NCBI RefSeq assembly: GCF_004135975.1
Contig: NZ_CP026538.1
Coordinates: forward strand, 3,596,001-3,660,000
Direction of reading: 5' to 3'
DNA: 64,000 bases
Origin: Solidesulfovibrio carbinolicus
GTDB lineage: Bacteria > Desulfobacterota > Desulfovibrionia > Desulfovibrionales > Desulfovibrionaceae
Positions 51,497 to 59,050 of the stretch are shown here, one piece after another. Below the pieces are notes generated by a model that was not told where the DNA came from, ran no database searches, and worked only from the letters and a program-made list of their open reading frames with translations. Every line of letters begins with the position of its first letter. The first letter of the stretch is position 1. The position numbers and the translations under genes are program-made.

Positions 51497-51618
51497 GGCT
51501 CACCGATCCTGCTCTTTTTAGCTGATCTAGTCGCTTTGACAGGATAAAGTCCAGAAGCGAAGTGCGGGCTGCAATCTGTCTTCCCTCAAAACCGTCTGGG
51601 AGGACCAAGGGAGAATCC

Positions 51619-52689
51619 ATGGACCGCGACGCCTTGATCGTGGCGCACCGCCTGGGAGACAGCGAAGTCCCCCCGGATCAGGATTATGCCATCTGCCTGA
51701 TTTCCCCCCAGGATGCGCTCGGTGTCGCCCGGCTGACCTACAGCGTCTATGGCGACCAACATCCCTTCGATTACGTTTACGATCCTTCCGAGATCGCCCA
51801 ACGGTACGCCTCGGGAGCCCAGCACGCCGTGGTGGCCAAATCCAGTCAGGGCCACGTGCTCGGCATGATCGGCATCTACCGATGCTCGCCCTGGCCGCGT
51901 CTGTTTGAACTTGCCCAGCTCATGATCCTCAAAAACCAGCGCAGCAAGGGCATGGCCCGCGATCTCTGGCTTCAGGCCATGGAACGGCTGCCAGGCATGG
52001 CACAAGCCGGGGCGATTTTCGGCGAGGCCGTGTGCACCCACACCTTTTCGCAGCGCATGTGCGAAACCACCGGCATGATTCCCTGTGGCATAGCCATGGA
52101 CGCCATTCCTGCCAAAGCCTATTCCGACGACTACCGGCACGGGGACCGGACGTCGCTCGTGTTGACCGTCAAGCCCATGCTCTTCACCCCGCAGACCGTC
52201 CACCTGCCCGCCGCCTACCGCGCGGCCTACGTCGACTTTTGCGCCAGGGCCGGCCTGAACAGACAGATCGAAGACTTTTCCCAAGCGACTTTGCCCGAGT
52301 CTTCGCGGGTCGAGATCATCGATTTCGAGAAAGCCGCCTGCATCAAGGTCTGGGTTCACGAGCCGGGTCGCGATCTGGAAAGGATCGTGTCCGACCTGGA
52401 ACGCAAGGCCGGAGACGACGGCATCGTCCAGGTGATTTTCGATCTGGGGCGGCCGGATGCTCCGGCGGGAATAGCGGCGCTCAATTCGCGGGGCTATTAT
52501 TTCGGCGGCTTCATGCCCTACTGGTTTGAGACGGACGCCCTCATGTTGCAGCGTCGCAGGTCACCGTCGTCATTCCAAGATCTTCGGCTGTACGGGGACT
52601 CAGTCCAGGCCGTCGTCGCCCTGGCCGAACGCGATCAACGCCGCGTCACGATGAGCCAGGCGGGCTGGGGCAAGGCTTCAAAGGGATAG
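51619..52689 (+). CDS. GNAT-like acetyltransferase-fold protein (paralogue C)
   Basis: 356 residues. DYAICLISPQDALGVARLTY, GHVLGMIGIYR and LMILKNQRSKGMARDLWLQA give a GNAT-like domain (about 20-180) with an acetyl-CoA loop (NQRSKGMA, close to Q/R-x-x-G-x-A). The C-terminal half (about 200-345) carries RGYYFGGFMPYWFETDALML, nearly the same as in the gene at 11166. It lacks the ~100-residue N-terminal part of that paralogue. The start at 51619 has AGGGAGA upstream. It is divergently arranged with a CoA transferase and ends 140 bp before the att repeat of the integrative element. Confidence 0.78.
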   Translation: MDRDALIVAHRLGDSEVPPDQDYAICLISPQDALGVARLTYSVYGDQHPFDYVYDPSEIAQRYASGAQHAVVAKSSQGHVLGMIGIYRCSPWPRLFELAQLMILKNQRSKGMARDLWLQAMERLPGMAQAGAIFGEAVCTHTFSQRMCETTGMIPCGIAMDAIPAKAYSDDYRHGDRTSLVLTVKPMLFTPQTVHLPAAYRAAYVDFCARAGLNRQIEDFSQATLPESSRVEIIDFEKAACIKVWVHEPGRDLERIVSDLERKAGDDGIVQVIFDLGRPDAPAGIAALNSRGYYFGGFMPYWFETDALMLQRRRSPSSFQDLRLYGDSVQAVVALAERDQRRVTMSQAGWGKASKG

Positions 52690-53228
52690 CTTGTTTTTCG
52701 GAGGGACAGACATTTTTCGATGAAACCAGGGAGCACGTTGAAGCCCAGGTTCCCCTCGAAATCGCGAACGCACTGAATTTCCACGAGCCTTCTCCGACCC
52801 CCTGACATTCGGACATTGGGTCGCCCCGGATAACCATTTCCCAGGAATCCCAGGCCAATAGGTTATCCACCCGGTTATCCAACGAGAAAAGGGGCTACGG
52901 ATTGGCTCCGTAACCCCTTGAAATCTCTGGTCGGGATGAGAGGATTTGAACCTCCGACCCCCTGAACCCCATTCAGTTCGAGCGGCTTTCCCGTAGTTTC
53001 CCGAATCATCCCAAAAGCCTTGACATCACTGACTTCCCGAGTGATTCACTCTTACCGGACTTTCCCCCGAAATACCCCCCTTTCACCTTAAAAGTGGGGA
53101 CAGGGTGGGGACAGGACGGGACAGAGAACGACCCCCTGATAGTCGAACAAAAAATCAGGGACCACCCCAGGCCCATACGCCCGGAGTGGGGACAGCATTG
53201 AAATTGCAGCTTAATCCGGTCGAGCACA
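52690..53228. other. att region and leader of the integrase gene
   Basis: No gene. Left part: an inverted GGGGCGACCCAATGTCC-type block (52793-52830) and the att repeat (52830-52972). Right part (52973-53228): sequence with short repeated GGGGACAG blocks (around 53095, 53110 and 53190, and again at 53258), possibly arm-type sites for the integrase. Confidence 0.5.
52830..52972 (-). repeat. tRNA-Pro 3' end repeat (copy 3), attL of the element
   Basis: On the minus strand 52972-52928 reads ATGGGGTTCAGGGGG, T-arm GGAGGTTCAAATCCTC, acceptor TCATCCCGA and CCA: the 3' part of tRNA-Pro with anticodon GGG. Beyond it lies a terminator hairpin (52886-52917, GGGGTTACGG and complement, T-run on the minus strand). 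To the right, where the tRNA 5' half should be, the sequence is unrelated. So the intact tRNA is expected at the far right end of the element, outside the window. The integrase starts 257 bp to the right. Confidence 0.85.
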
Positions 53229-54545
53229 ATGAAAAACCGGCCCAAAACGGGGACAGGTCCGAATTCACAGGACAAATCACAAGCCCCGCGCGCGAGCACA
53301 AGCATGAAATGGCATCAAACCAGCTTCCCAGGCGTGCGCTACCGGGAGCACCCCGAACGCAAACATGGCATCAAGCCTGACCGCTACTTTGCCATTCGCT
53401 GCCAAGCGGACGGCAAACGCCGCGAGGAAGGCCTTGGCTGGGGCTCCGAGGGCTGGACCGCCCAAAAGGCCGCCGTGGTCCTGGCCGATCTTAAAAAAGC
53501 CCACGTGACCGGCGAAGGGCCTAAAACCCTACAAGCCAAGCGCGACCTCGAAAAGACCCGGGAGGAAGCCGAGGCCCGACAAAAAGCCATCCAGGAGACC
53601 GAGGCCGTCACGTTCGGTTCCATCTTCGAAGGCGTCTACCTGGAGAGCGCCCGGCAGAATAAAAAGCCGAACTCTGTCCAAACCGAGAAGGGCCTTTTCA
53701 AAAAGTGGGTTGGCCCGGTCATTGGCGACGTGCCCCTGAAAGACATTTCCCCGTTCCATCTGGAGCGGATCAAAAAGAACATCGCCGCCGCCGGACTTTC
53801 GGCCAGAAGTGCCCACTACGCCCTTTGCGTCGTGCGCCAAGTCTTCAATTTCGCCCGGGACCGCGACATGACCGCGTGCGTCTCGCCCACCAACAAAGTC
53901 AAAGCTCCCAAGACCGACAACCGCCGCTTGCGGTTCCTGACCCGGGAAGAGGCCGCCAAGCTCCTTGAGCACTTGGCGAAGCGAAGCCCCGAACTGCACG
54001 CCATTTCCCTGGTCTCCCTGCATTGCGGCCTTCGCGCCGGGGAGGTCTTTAGCCTCATGTGGTCGGACGTGGACCTTGACCGGGAGACGCTTACCCTTCG
54101 GGACACCAAAAACGGCCGAACCCGCATCGCCTACATGACGGGGCAAGTCCGCGAACTTCTCGCGGCCAGACCACGGGGAGGGCCCGGGGATGCCGTCTTT
54201 CCCGGCCGGGGAGGTGTTCGCCGCTCCTACGTCTCCAACGCCTTTGAACGCGCAGTCAAGGACCTCGGCTTTAACGAGGGCATCACCGATTCCCGGCAAA
54301 AGGTAGTTTTCCACTCCTTGCGCCACACGTTCGCGTCCTGGCTGGTCGAACAGGGAACGGACCTGTACAGCGTCAAGGAGCTTATGGGGCATCGCACGTT
54401 GTCCATGACGGAACGCTACAGCCACCTTTCGCCGGACAGCCTGCGCCGGGCCGTCAAAGGGCTCGAAACCGGCAGCGCGGCCCGAACTGAAGAAAGCAAG
54501 GTGGTAGGCCTGGGCGACGGGCACAAGAGGCGGCAAACCTCATGA
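53229..54545 (+). CDS. tyrosine integrase of the tRNA-Pro element
   Basis: 438 residues, phage-type tyrosine recombinase. An N-terminal arm-binding domain (about 25-95; FPGVRYREHPERKHGIKPDR) is followed by a SAM-like core-binding domain (about 125-215) and a catalytic domain (about 235-410) with R269 (CGLRAGEV), H362 and R365 (FHSLRHTF), H388 (LMGHRTL) and nucleophile Y397 (MTERYSHL). All catalytic residues are present. It would recombine the att copies at tRNA-Pro. The start may be the ATG at 53304 (MKWHQTSFPGV), since the first 25 residues look unstructured. It overlaps the Fic gene by four bases. Confidence 0.95.
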   Translation: MKNRPKTGTGPNSQDKSQAPRASTSMKWHQTSFPGVRYREHPERKHGIKPDRYFAIRCQADGKRREEGLGWGSEGWTAQKAAVVLADLKKAHVTGEGPKTLQAKRDLEKTREEAEARQKAIQETEAVTFGSIFEGVYLESARQNKKPNSVQTEKGLFKKWVGPVIGDVPLKDISPFHLERIKKNIAAAGLSARSAHYALCVVRQVFNFARDRDMTACVSPTNKVKAPKTDNRRLRFLTREEAAKLLEHLAKRSPELHAISLVSLHCGLRAGEVFSLMWSDVDLDRETLTLRDTKNGRTRIAYMTGQVRELLAARPRGGPGDAVFPGRGGVRRSYVSNAFERAVKDLGFNEGITDSRQKVVFHSLRHTFASWLVEQGTDLYSVKELMGHRTLSMTERYSHLSPDSLRRAVKGLETGSAARTEESKVVGLGDGHKRRQTS

Positions 54546-55732
54546 GGCCCGAAGCATTCACCAGCCAGGCTTCCGGCCAGGTCATGCGCGTTGGCCAGGG
54601 CGAAGCAGCCTACCACGCCTTTGTTCCGACGCCCTTGCCTCCGGCCTTCGGCTTGGACCCTGAATTGATTTTGACCCTCTCCGATGCAGACCGGGCCTTG
54701 GGCGAGCTGGCGGGGCTTGGCCGGGCCATCGCCAACCCGTCCTTGCTGGTCCGCCCTTTCATGCGCCAGGAAGCTGTCCTGTCCTCCCGCATCGAAGGCA
54801 CTCAAGCCGATCTTGCGGACCTCTACGGCTACGAGGCCGGCCAACTGCTGTTGCCGGGCGTGCGCCCGCGAAAGCAGGCGTCCGACGTGCGGGAGGTGTT
54901 CAACTACGTCCAGGCCATGGAATACGGCCTGGAACGCCTGGAGACCCTGCCTTTAAGCCTGCGTCTTATCCGCGAAGTCCACGCCCGGCTCATGACAGGC
55001 GTTCGCGGGGACACGGCAACGCCCGGCGAGTTTCGACGTTCACAAAACTGGATCGGCCCGCCCGGCTGCCTCCTTGCCACGGCGAGTTATGTTCCGCCGC
55101 CCGTGCCCGAGATGACCGAGGCCCTGGCCGCTTTCGAAAAATACCTGCACGAAGGGAACGCCTACCCGCCCCTGGTGCGGCTGGCCTGCATCCACTACCA
55201 ATTTGAGGCCATACACCCGTTCATTGACGGCAACGGCCGCGTCGGTCGGTTGCTTGTCCCGTTGCTCATGGTCTCGTGGGGACTCTTGCCCCACCCGCTT
55301 TTGTACTTGAGCGTCTACTTCGAGCGACGGCGAGAGGATTACTACCGGCTGCTCATGGCTGTCAGCACCCACGGCGACTGGCGGGCCTGGATAGCCTTTT
55401 TCCTGCATGGCGTGGCTGACCAAGCCCGGGACGCCGTTGCCCGGGCCAAGCGCCTGCAAGACCTGCAAGCCGGCTGGCGGGACACCCTGCAAAAGGAAAG
55501 GGCTTCGGCCCTGGTTCTGCGTCTGGCCGATGCCCTCTTTGACCAACCCATTTTGACCATCCCCGTGGCGGCCGAGGTCCTGGGCACGTCCTATCCCTCG
55601 GCCAAGGCCGCCGTAGCCAAGCTGGAAGCCATCGGAGCCTTGCGCCAAGTGACGGCCGAGGGCACGGCCAAGACCTACGCGGCAACGGGCATCCTGGACA
55701 TTGTCGCGGGTGACAACAAATCCGCCAATTAA
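54542..55732 (+). CDS. Fic family protein (predicted AMP-transferase)
   Basis: 396 residues. A Fic_N-type domain (about 25-110) contains the autoinhibitory motif SSRIEG (S81-E85-G86), the Fic core has HPFIDGNGRVGR (H225 to R236), intact for catalysis, and the C-terminus is a winged helix (about 310-390; VAAEVLGTSYPSAKAAVAKL). Fic enzymes transfer AMP or other NMPs to protein hydroxyls. The internal inhibitory motif means no separate antitoxin is needed. This single-chain layout is common in chromosomes of bacteria, but here the gene is read through from the integrase (ATGA overlap), which ties its expression to that of the integrase. Confidence 0.93.
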   Translation: MRPEAFTSQASGQVMRVGQGEAAYHAFVPTPLPPAFGLDPELILTLSDADRALGELAGLGRAIANPSLLVRPFMRQEAVLSSRIEGTQADLADLYGYEAGQLLLPGVRPRKQASDVREVFNYVQAMEYGLERLETLPLSLRLIREVHARLMTGVRGDTATPGEFRRSQNWIGPPGCLLATASYVPPPVPEMTEALAAFEKYLHEGNAYPPLVRLACIHYQFEAIHPFIDGNGRVGRLLVPLLMVSWGLLPHPLLYLSVYFERRREDYYRLLMAVSTHGDWRAWIAFFLHGVADQARDAVARAKRLQDLQAGWRDTLQKERASALVLRLADALFDQPILTIPVAAEVLGTSYPSAKAAVAKLEAIGALRQVTAEGTAKTYAATGILDIVAGDNKSAN

Positions 55733-55904
55733 AGGAAACTGCCTTTTTTATTAACGCAAGCGTTAGCGATTAAAGCAAGCGTTAACAAACGACCCCACTT
55801 TTCCCCGGCCTAGACCCGGCCTCGCGAACCGGGTTGAAAGGCCGTCTTCCTGAACGGCTTGGCCGGGGATTCATGGCAGGAGCAAGCGACGGGAGGCTTG
55901 GAGG
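55733..55904. promoter_or_regulatory. repeats before the AT-rich orphan gene
   Basis: Two GCAAGCGTTA direct repeats (55757-, 55779-) with dyad character (AACGC-AA-GCGTT) stand 16-22 bases apart, followed by a GC-rich dyad (CCCGGCC, GGCCGGGG). They could be an operator for the next gene. No gene fits in this gap. Confidence 0.4.
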
Positions 55905-56735
55905 ATGGAATTGCAATTCGGAATGAAATTCGAGGAGCTTCAATTTACTCCGCCAATCTTATCGCTGTCTGGCTATGATTTTTGCGACTCGATGCTATCT
56001 GCCTGCTATTTATTATCAACAATGTGCTTTCCTAGTCCAGAAAGCGAAAGACTAAGAAAAAAATCCACAGCATTATTGTATGCCTCCATGGTTTCAGAAT
56101 CGAATACCTCCGATGTCTTTGCTCAAATGCATTCAAAAGTCGATGCCAACTTCATCGAAGCACTAATATCCCCACCTCCAATAGACATTGATGGGTTATT
56201 TAGGAGCATGAAAGAATCCCAAAAAGAAGGCCTCATAGCCGGCGAAATACTTCACAAAATATACTGCATGAACAAGGCCAACGTAATTCAGCCAAGCTAC
56301 AACAAGGCCAGGGCTTTTATTCAACATGACGCCGAAAAGAACAATCTACAAATAAGCCACTCAAACTCGACCATAGACCGTATTTGGTCAAAATATAAGA
56401 ATGTTTCTCATCTTTGGACAGCCATGCAATATCTAGAACCACACAAATACGTTGATGGCCCTCCCCCAATAACTGCACTTGTTGGCGAGGAAAATATCGT
56501 CACACTACTCAGCATTGCCGAACACTTTAGATTGTTTGGAGAAAACTACGTCACGCACAATACGAACGCAAATTCCCAGAGACCTATGTTTGAAACAGGC
56601 GAGGCTTGGCGTCCCGCCCCATGCTTCCCACTCCTCCACTTAGACTGGGAAGCATGGGGTGAAGGTCAAAAAATAATCCCCGACCTCACAGAAAAGCTAA
56701 AACACTTTAAAAACAGAAGAAAAAGATTAAAATAG
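55905..56735 (+). CDS. AT-rich orphan protein of the element
   Basis: 276 residues that I do not recognise. No signal peptide, TM helix or enzyme motif is visible. The first half is helical (CDSMLSACYLLSTMCF, ESERLRKKSTALLYASMVSE) and the middle has an IQHDAEKNNLQISHSN segment; the C-terminus is basic (KNRRKRLK). The start is backed by GGGAGG nine bases before the ATG. The gene is markedly AT-rich with A/T-ending codons, unlike the integrase, Fic and primase genes around it, so it was probably acquired separately as cargo. A hairpin after the stop (ACCCGCA with complement, 56761-56781) may end its transcript. Confidence 0.65.
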   Translation: MELQFGMKFEELQFTPPILSLSGYDFCDSMLSACYLLSTMCFPSPESERLRKKSTALLYASMVSESNTSDVFAQMHSKVDANFIEALISPPPIDIDGLFRSMKESQKEGLIAGEILHKIYCMNKANVIQPSYNKARAFIQHDAEKNNLQISHSNSTIDRIWSKYKNVSHLWTAMQYLEPHKYVDGPPPITALVGEENIVTLLSIAEHFRLFGENYVTHNTNANSQRPMFETGEAWRPAPCFPLLHLDWEAWGEGQKIIPDLTEKLKHFKNRRKRLK

Positions 56736-56760
56736 ACGTACCCTCACAGCCTATGAAGGT

Positions 56761-56781
56761 ACCCGCACAGCCTTTGCGGGT
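56761..56781 (+). terminator. hairpin after the orphan gene
   Basis: ACCCGCA pairs with TGCGGGT around a 7-base loop, followed by GATTTTC. A weak rho-independent terminator. Confidence 0.5.
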
Positions 56782-56814
56782 GATTTTCGTCTACACCCAC
56801 ATGTGATTTTCCCT

Positions 56815-56843
56815 GGGACAACCTAATGATTGGAGGTTGTCCC
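56815..56843. promoter_or_regulatory. inverted repeat covering the SD of the AlpA-like gene
   Basis: GGGACAACCT (56815-56824) and AGGTTGTCCC (56834-56843) form perfect 10-base arms around a 9-base spacer that contains TTGG. The right arm includes part of the GGAGG before the ATG at 56844. It could be an operator for auto-regulation or an mRNA hairpin masking the start. Confidence 0.6.
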
Positions 56844-57077
56844 ATGTCACACGATCCCACCGTTACCGACTTCCTTGCCGACTTTGAGAAGGAATGCCCG
56901 CCCCTGGTGCGGCGCACCGACCTCAAACAGTTCGGCTTTCCGCTCACGCCCCAAACACTCGCCAACCTCGCGGCCTTAAAACAAGGCCCCCCGCTCTTCA
57001 AAGTCGCCGGCCGGGCTTGCTACCGCCGTGCCGACCTTGTCGCGTTTCTCCGGGAACGGACCACCAGGGCTTTATAG
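56844..57077 (+). CDS. AlpA-like DNA-binding protein / excisionase candidate
   Basis: 77 residues. The pattern LTPQTLANLAALKQGPPLFK followed by VAGRACYRRADLVAFLRER is the winged-helix of MerR/AlpA-type proteins, where the helix-turn-helix is followed by a short wing ending in a Tyr-Arg. Such small proteins serve as excisionases or prophage activators. The start is at 56844, with GGAGG seven bases upstream inside the dyad; the ATG 18 bases before lies in the dyad spacer. The helicase-primase gene follows after 84 bp. Confidence 0.8.
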   Translation: MSHDPTVTDFLADFEKECPPLVRRTDLKQFGFPLTPQTLANLAALKQGPPLFKVAGRACYRRADLVAFLRERTTRAL

Positions 57078-57161
57078 CCACTGACCACAAGGAAGCTCCG
57101 CCCTCTCAATGCACCGGGCAGGGGCAAAACCTGCAATTCTCGAAAGCCTTGGAGCAGGTCA

Positions 57162-58736
57162 ATGGCCGGACCATCGAAGAAAGACCCCCAGGAGGCAGCG
57201 CGCCGGGCCTCGGCGCGGGCCGAAGCGGGGAAAACCAAGCACGCCAAACCACCAGCCAAGCCGAAGGACGTGGTCTTCCCCGTTGAAGAGCTATGGCGCG
57301 CCGTCTCCGAAGAAGAGGAAGTGGGGCTGGCCAATCTCGGCGTCAAAGCGCTTAAAAACCGCTTTGCCTACGACATGCAACGCGGCGTTTTCCTCGAACT
57401 GACCCCAGGCGGCGGTTTTTTCGCCGAGGACCACGCCGGGCAAATCAAGGTGGCGCTGCAAAAAGCCTTGCGCCCACAGCTTGAGCAGCAGCGGGACGCC
57501 CTGACGACGGAAGCATATCGGCAGGATACCAGCAAAGAAGATCGAGGCCGGGCCGAATTTGCAAGGAAGAAGTATATTTCCGCGCTCAAACGGCTTTCCG
57601 GCAAGCACAGCCTGGACAACCTGACGGATTTGATGCGCACGGGCCGGGACTCCCTGGCCCGGGATAACGCCGATTTCGACCGGGACCCGTGGGCGCTGCA
57701 CTGTCTCAATTGCCGCGTGGATTTGCGGACCGGGCAGGATCGTGAAGGGCAGCATCAGGATATGAGCACCAAGTATGCCCAGGCTGTATGGAGGGGGCTG
57801 CACTACGAGCATTCTGCCTGGAACGCTTACATAGAAAGCCTACTTCCGGCCGACATGGCCGAGTATCTTCAACAATTCGTTGGCTATGCCATTACAGGCA
57901 TACAGCGAAAGGCCTTTGCCATTTTCTTTTCCAAGTTCAGCGACTCAGGGAAGACGCTTCTTCTGGAGACGTTCAAAGCCGTCTTCGGCAACTATGCGGG
58001 GATGCTTCCGGCCGCGCTGTTGATGGAGGACAAAAAGGGCAAAGGCCTTGGCCCGACGCCCGAGCTGGCCGCGCTGCAAGGGCTGCGGATGGCCTTCCTG
58101 TCCGAGTCGGGCAAGTCGGATCACTTCGAGGTCGCCCGCCTAAAATGGCTGACCGGCGGGGACACCCTGGTTGCCCGGGGCCTTTTCGCCAAGCCTGTCA
58201 CCTTCGAGCCCACGCACACGCTCTTTCTGGCGTCCAACCACTTGGCCCGGATCGGCATTGATGAAGACGCCATGTGGGGCCGCATCCACGTGTTCAAGTT
58301 CCCCTACGCTTTCAAGGACCACCCGACCAAGCCGCACGAAAGGCCGATTAATCCTGACCTCAAGGACCAGTTGCGCCAAGAGGAGGTCAAAAGCGCCGTT
58401 CTGGCCTGGGCCGTCCGGGGCTGTATCGCCTGGCAAGGGAACGGACAGAAATTCAATCCGCCCCTTTCATCACGGGAAGCCTTGGAAAACTACAGGCTTA
58501 ACGAAGACTATCTTGAGAGTTTCGTCCGCGCCTGCTGCCTGATCGGAAAGGACCACCGGGAACAGGCCAAGCCCCTGCATGAAGCCTACTCGCAATGGCA
58601 CGTGGAGGAATTCGGCTCAAATTCCAAGCCCCTGGGAAGACGGAAGTTTTGCGAAGCTATGGCCGGGAAATTTGAGAAGGATGACGATGGACGCCACCAC
58701 TTCTACCTTGGGCTTCGGCTGAAAAGTTCTTTTTGA
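57162..58736 (+). CDS. phage/plasmid SF3 helicase (primase C-terminal type)
   Basis: 524 residues. The N-terminal ~130 residues are charged and unassigned. From about 160 the D5-type N domain starts (LDNLTDLMRTGRDSLARDNA, DPWALHCLNCRVDLRTGQ), then the SF3 helicase: Walker A in SKFSDSGKTLLLETFKAVFG (less canonical than G-x-x-x-x-G-K-T), Walker B-type LRMAFLSESG, sensor THTLFLASNHLARI, and a C-terminal winged helix (ENYRLNEDYLESFVRACCLI). These proteins unwind the origin of satellite phages and plasmids. With the next primase it makes a two-gene replication module. The ATG at 57162 has GGAGCAGGTC upstream. Confidence 0.9.
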   Translation: MAGPSKKDPQEAARRASARAEAGKTKHAKPPAKPKDVVFPVEELWRAVSEEEEVGLANLGVKALKNRFAYDMQRGVFLELTPGGGFFAEDHAGQIKVALQKALRPQLEQQRDALTTEAYRQDTSKEDRGRAEFARKKYISALKRLSGKHSLDNLTDLMRTGRDSLARDNADFDRDPWALHCLNCRVDLRTGQDREGQHQDMSTKYAQAVWRGLHYEHSAWNAYIESLLPADMAEYLQQFVGYAITGIQRKAFAIFFSKFSDSGKTLLLETFKAVFGNYAGMLPAALLMEDKKGKGLGPTPELAALQGLRMAFLSESGKSDHFEVARLKWLTGGDTLVARGLFAKPVTFEPTHTLFLASNHLARIGIDEDAMWGRIHVFKFPYAFKDHPTKPHERPINPDLKDQLRQEEVKSAVLAWAVRGCIAWQGNGQKFNPPLSSREALENYRLNEDYLESFVRACCLIGKDHREQAKPLHEAYSQWHVEEFGSNSKPLGRRKFCEAMAGKFEKDDDGRHHFYLGLRLKSSF

Positions 58737-59050
58737 GGCTAATAGCATGAAATATCAATCTGTTATCCCTACTACTGACGATGAAAGACCGCGTGGGGTC
58801 GGGTCGCAACTCTCGAAGTCTCGCCAGATTAGATCAATGAAATCAGCAACAACGAATTTCGACTTTCTTTCACTTCTCTCTATAGGAGAGAAAAAGGGAA
58901 AAAAGAGATGGGGTATATATATAAGAAAGGGGTGCACAACTCTCGAATGTCGCACATCCATTAATAACAATAGGTTAAGCACTCAACATTTCGACAGTCG
59001 CGCCCGGCACGCTCTTCCAGCCTTACCCGAGAATCAGAGGTAACAAGCTT
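58737..59050 (+). other. candidate replication origin of the element
   Basis: AT-rich stretch between the helicase and the primase. CAACTCTCGAA occurs twice (58807-58817 and 58937-58947), with a related TTTCGACAGTCGCG at 58989. Between them lies an AT-rich patch with ATATATATAAG and a CTCTC-TATAG-GAGAG dyad (58876-58890). A frame at 58747-59043 (98 codons, MKYQSVIPTTDDERPRG) follows TGAGG by eight bases but shows no motif and spans the repeats, so I do not call it a gene. Confidence 0.45.

Noticed and set aside
58747-59043. 98-codon frame between helicase and primase
   Set aside because: It has a passable TGAGG but no motif, and runs across direct repeats and an AT-rich patch that look like an origin.
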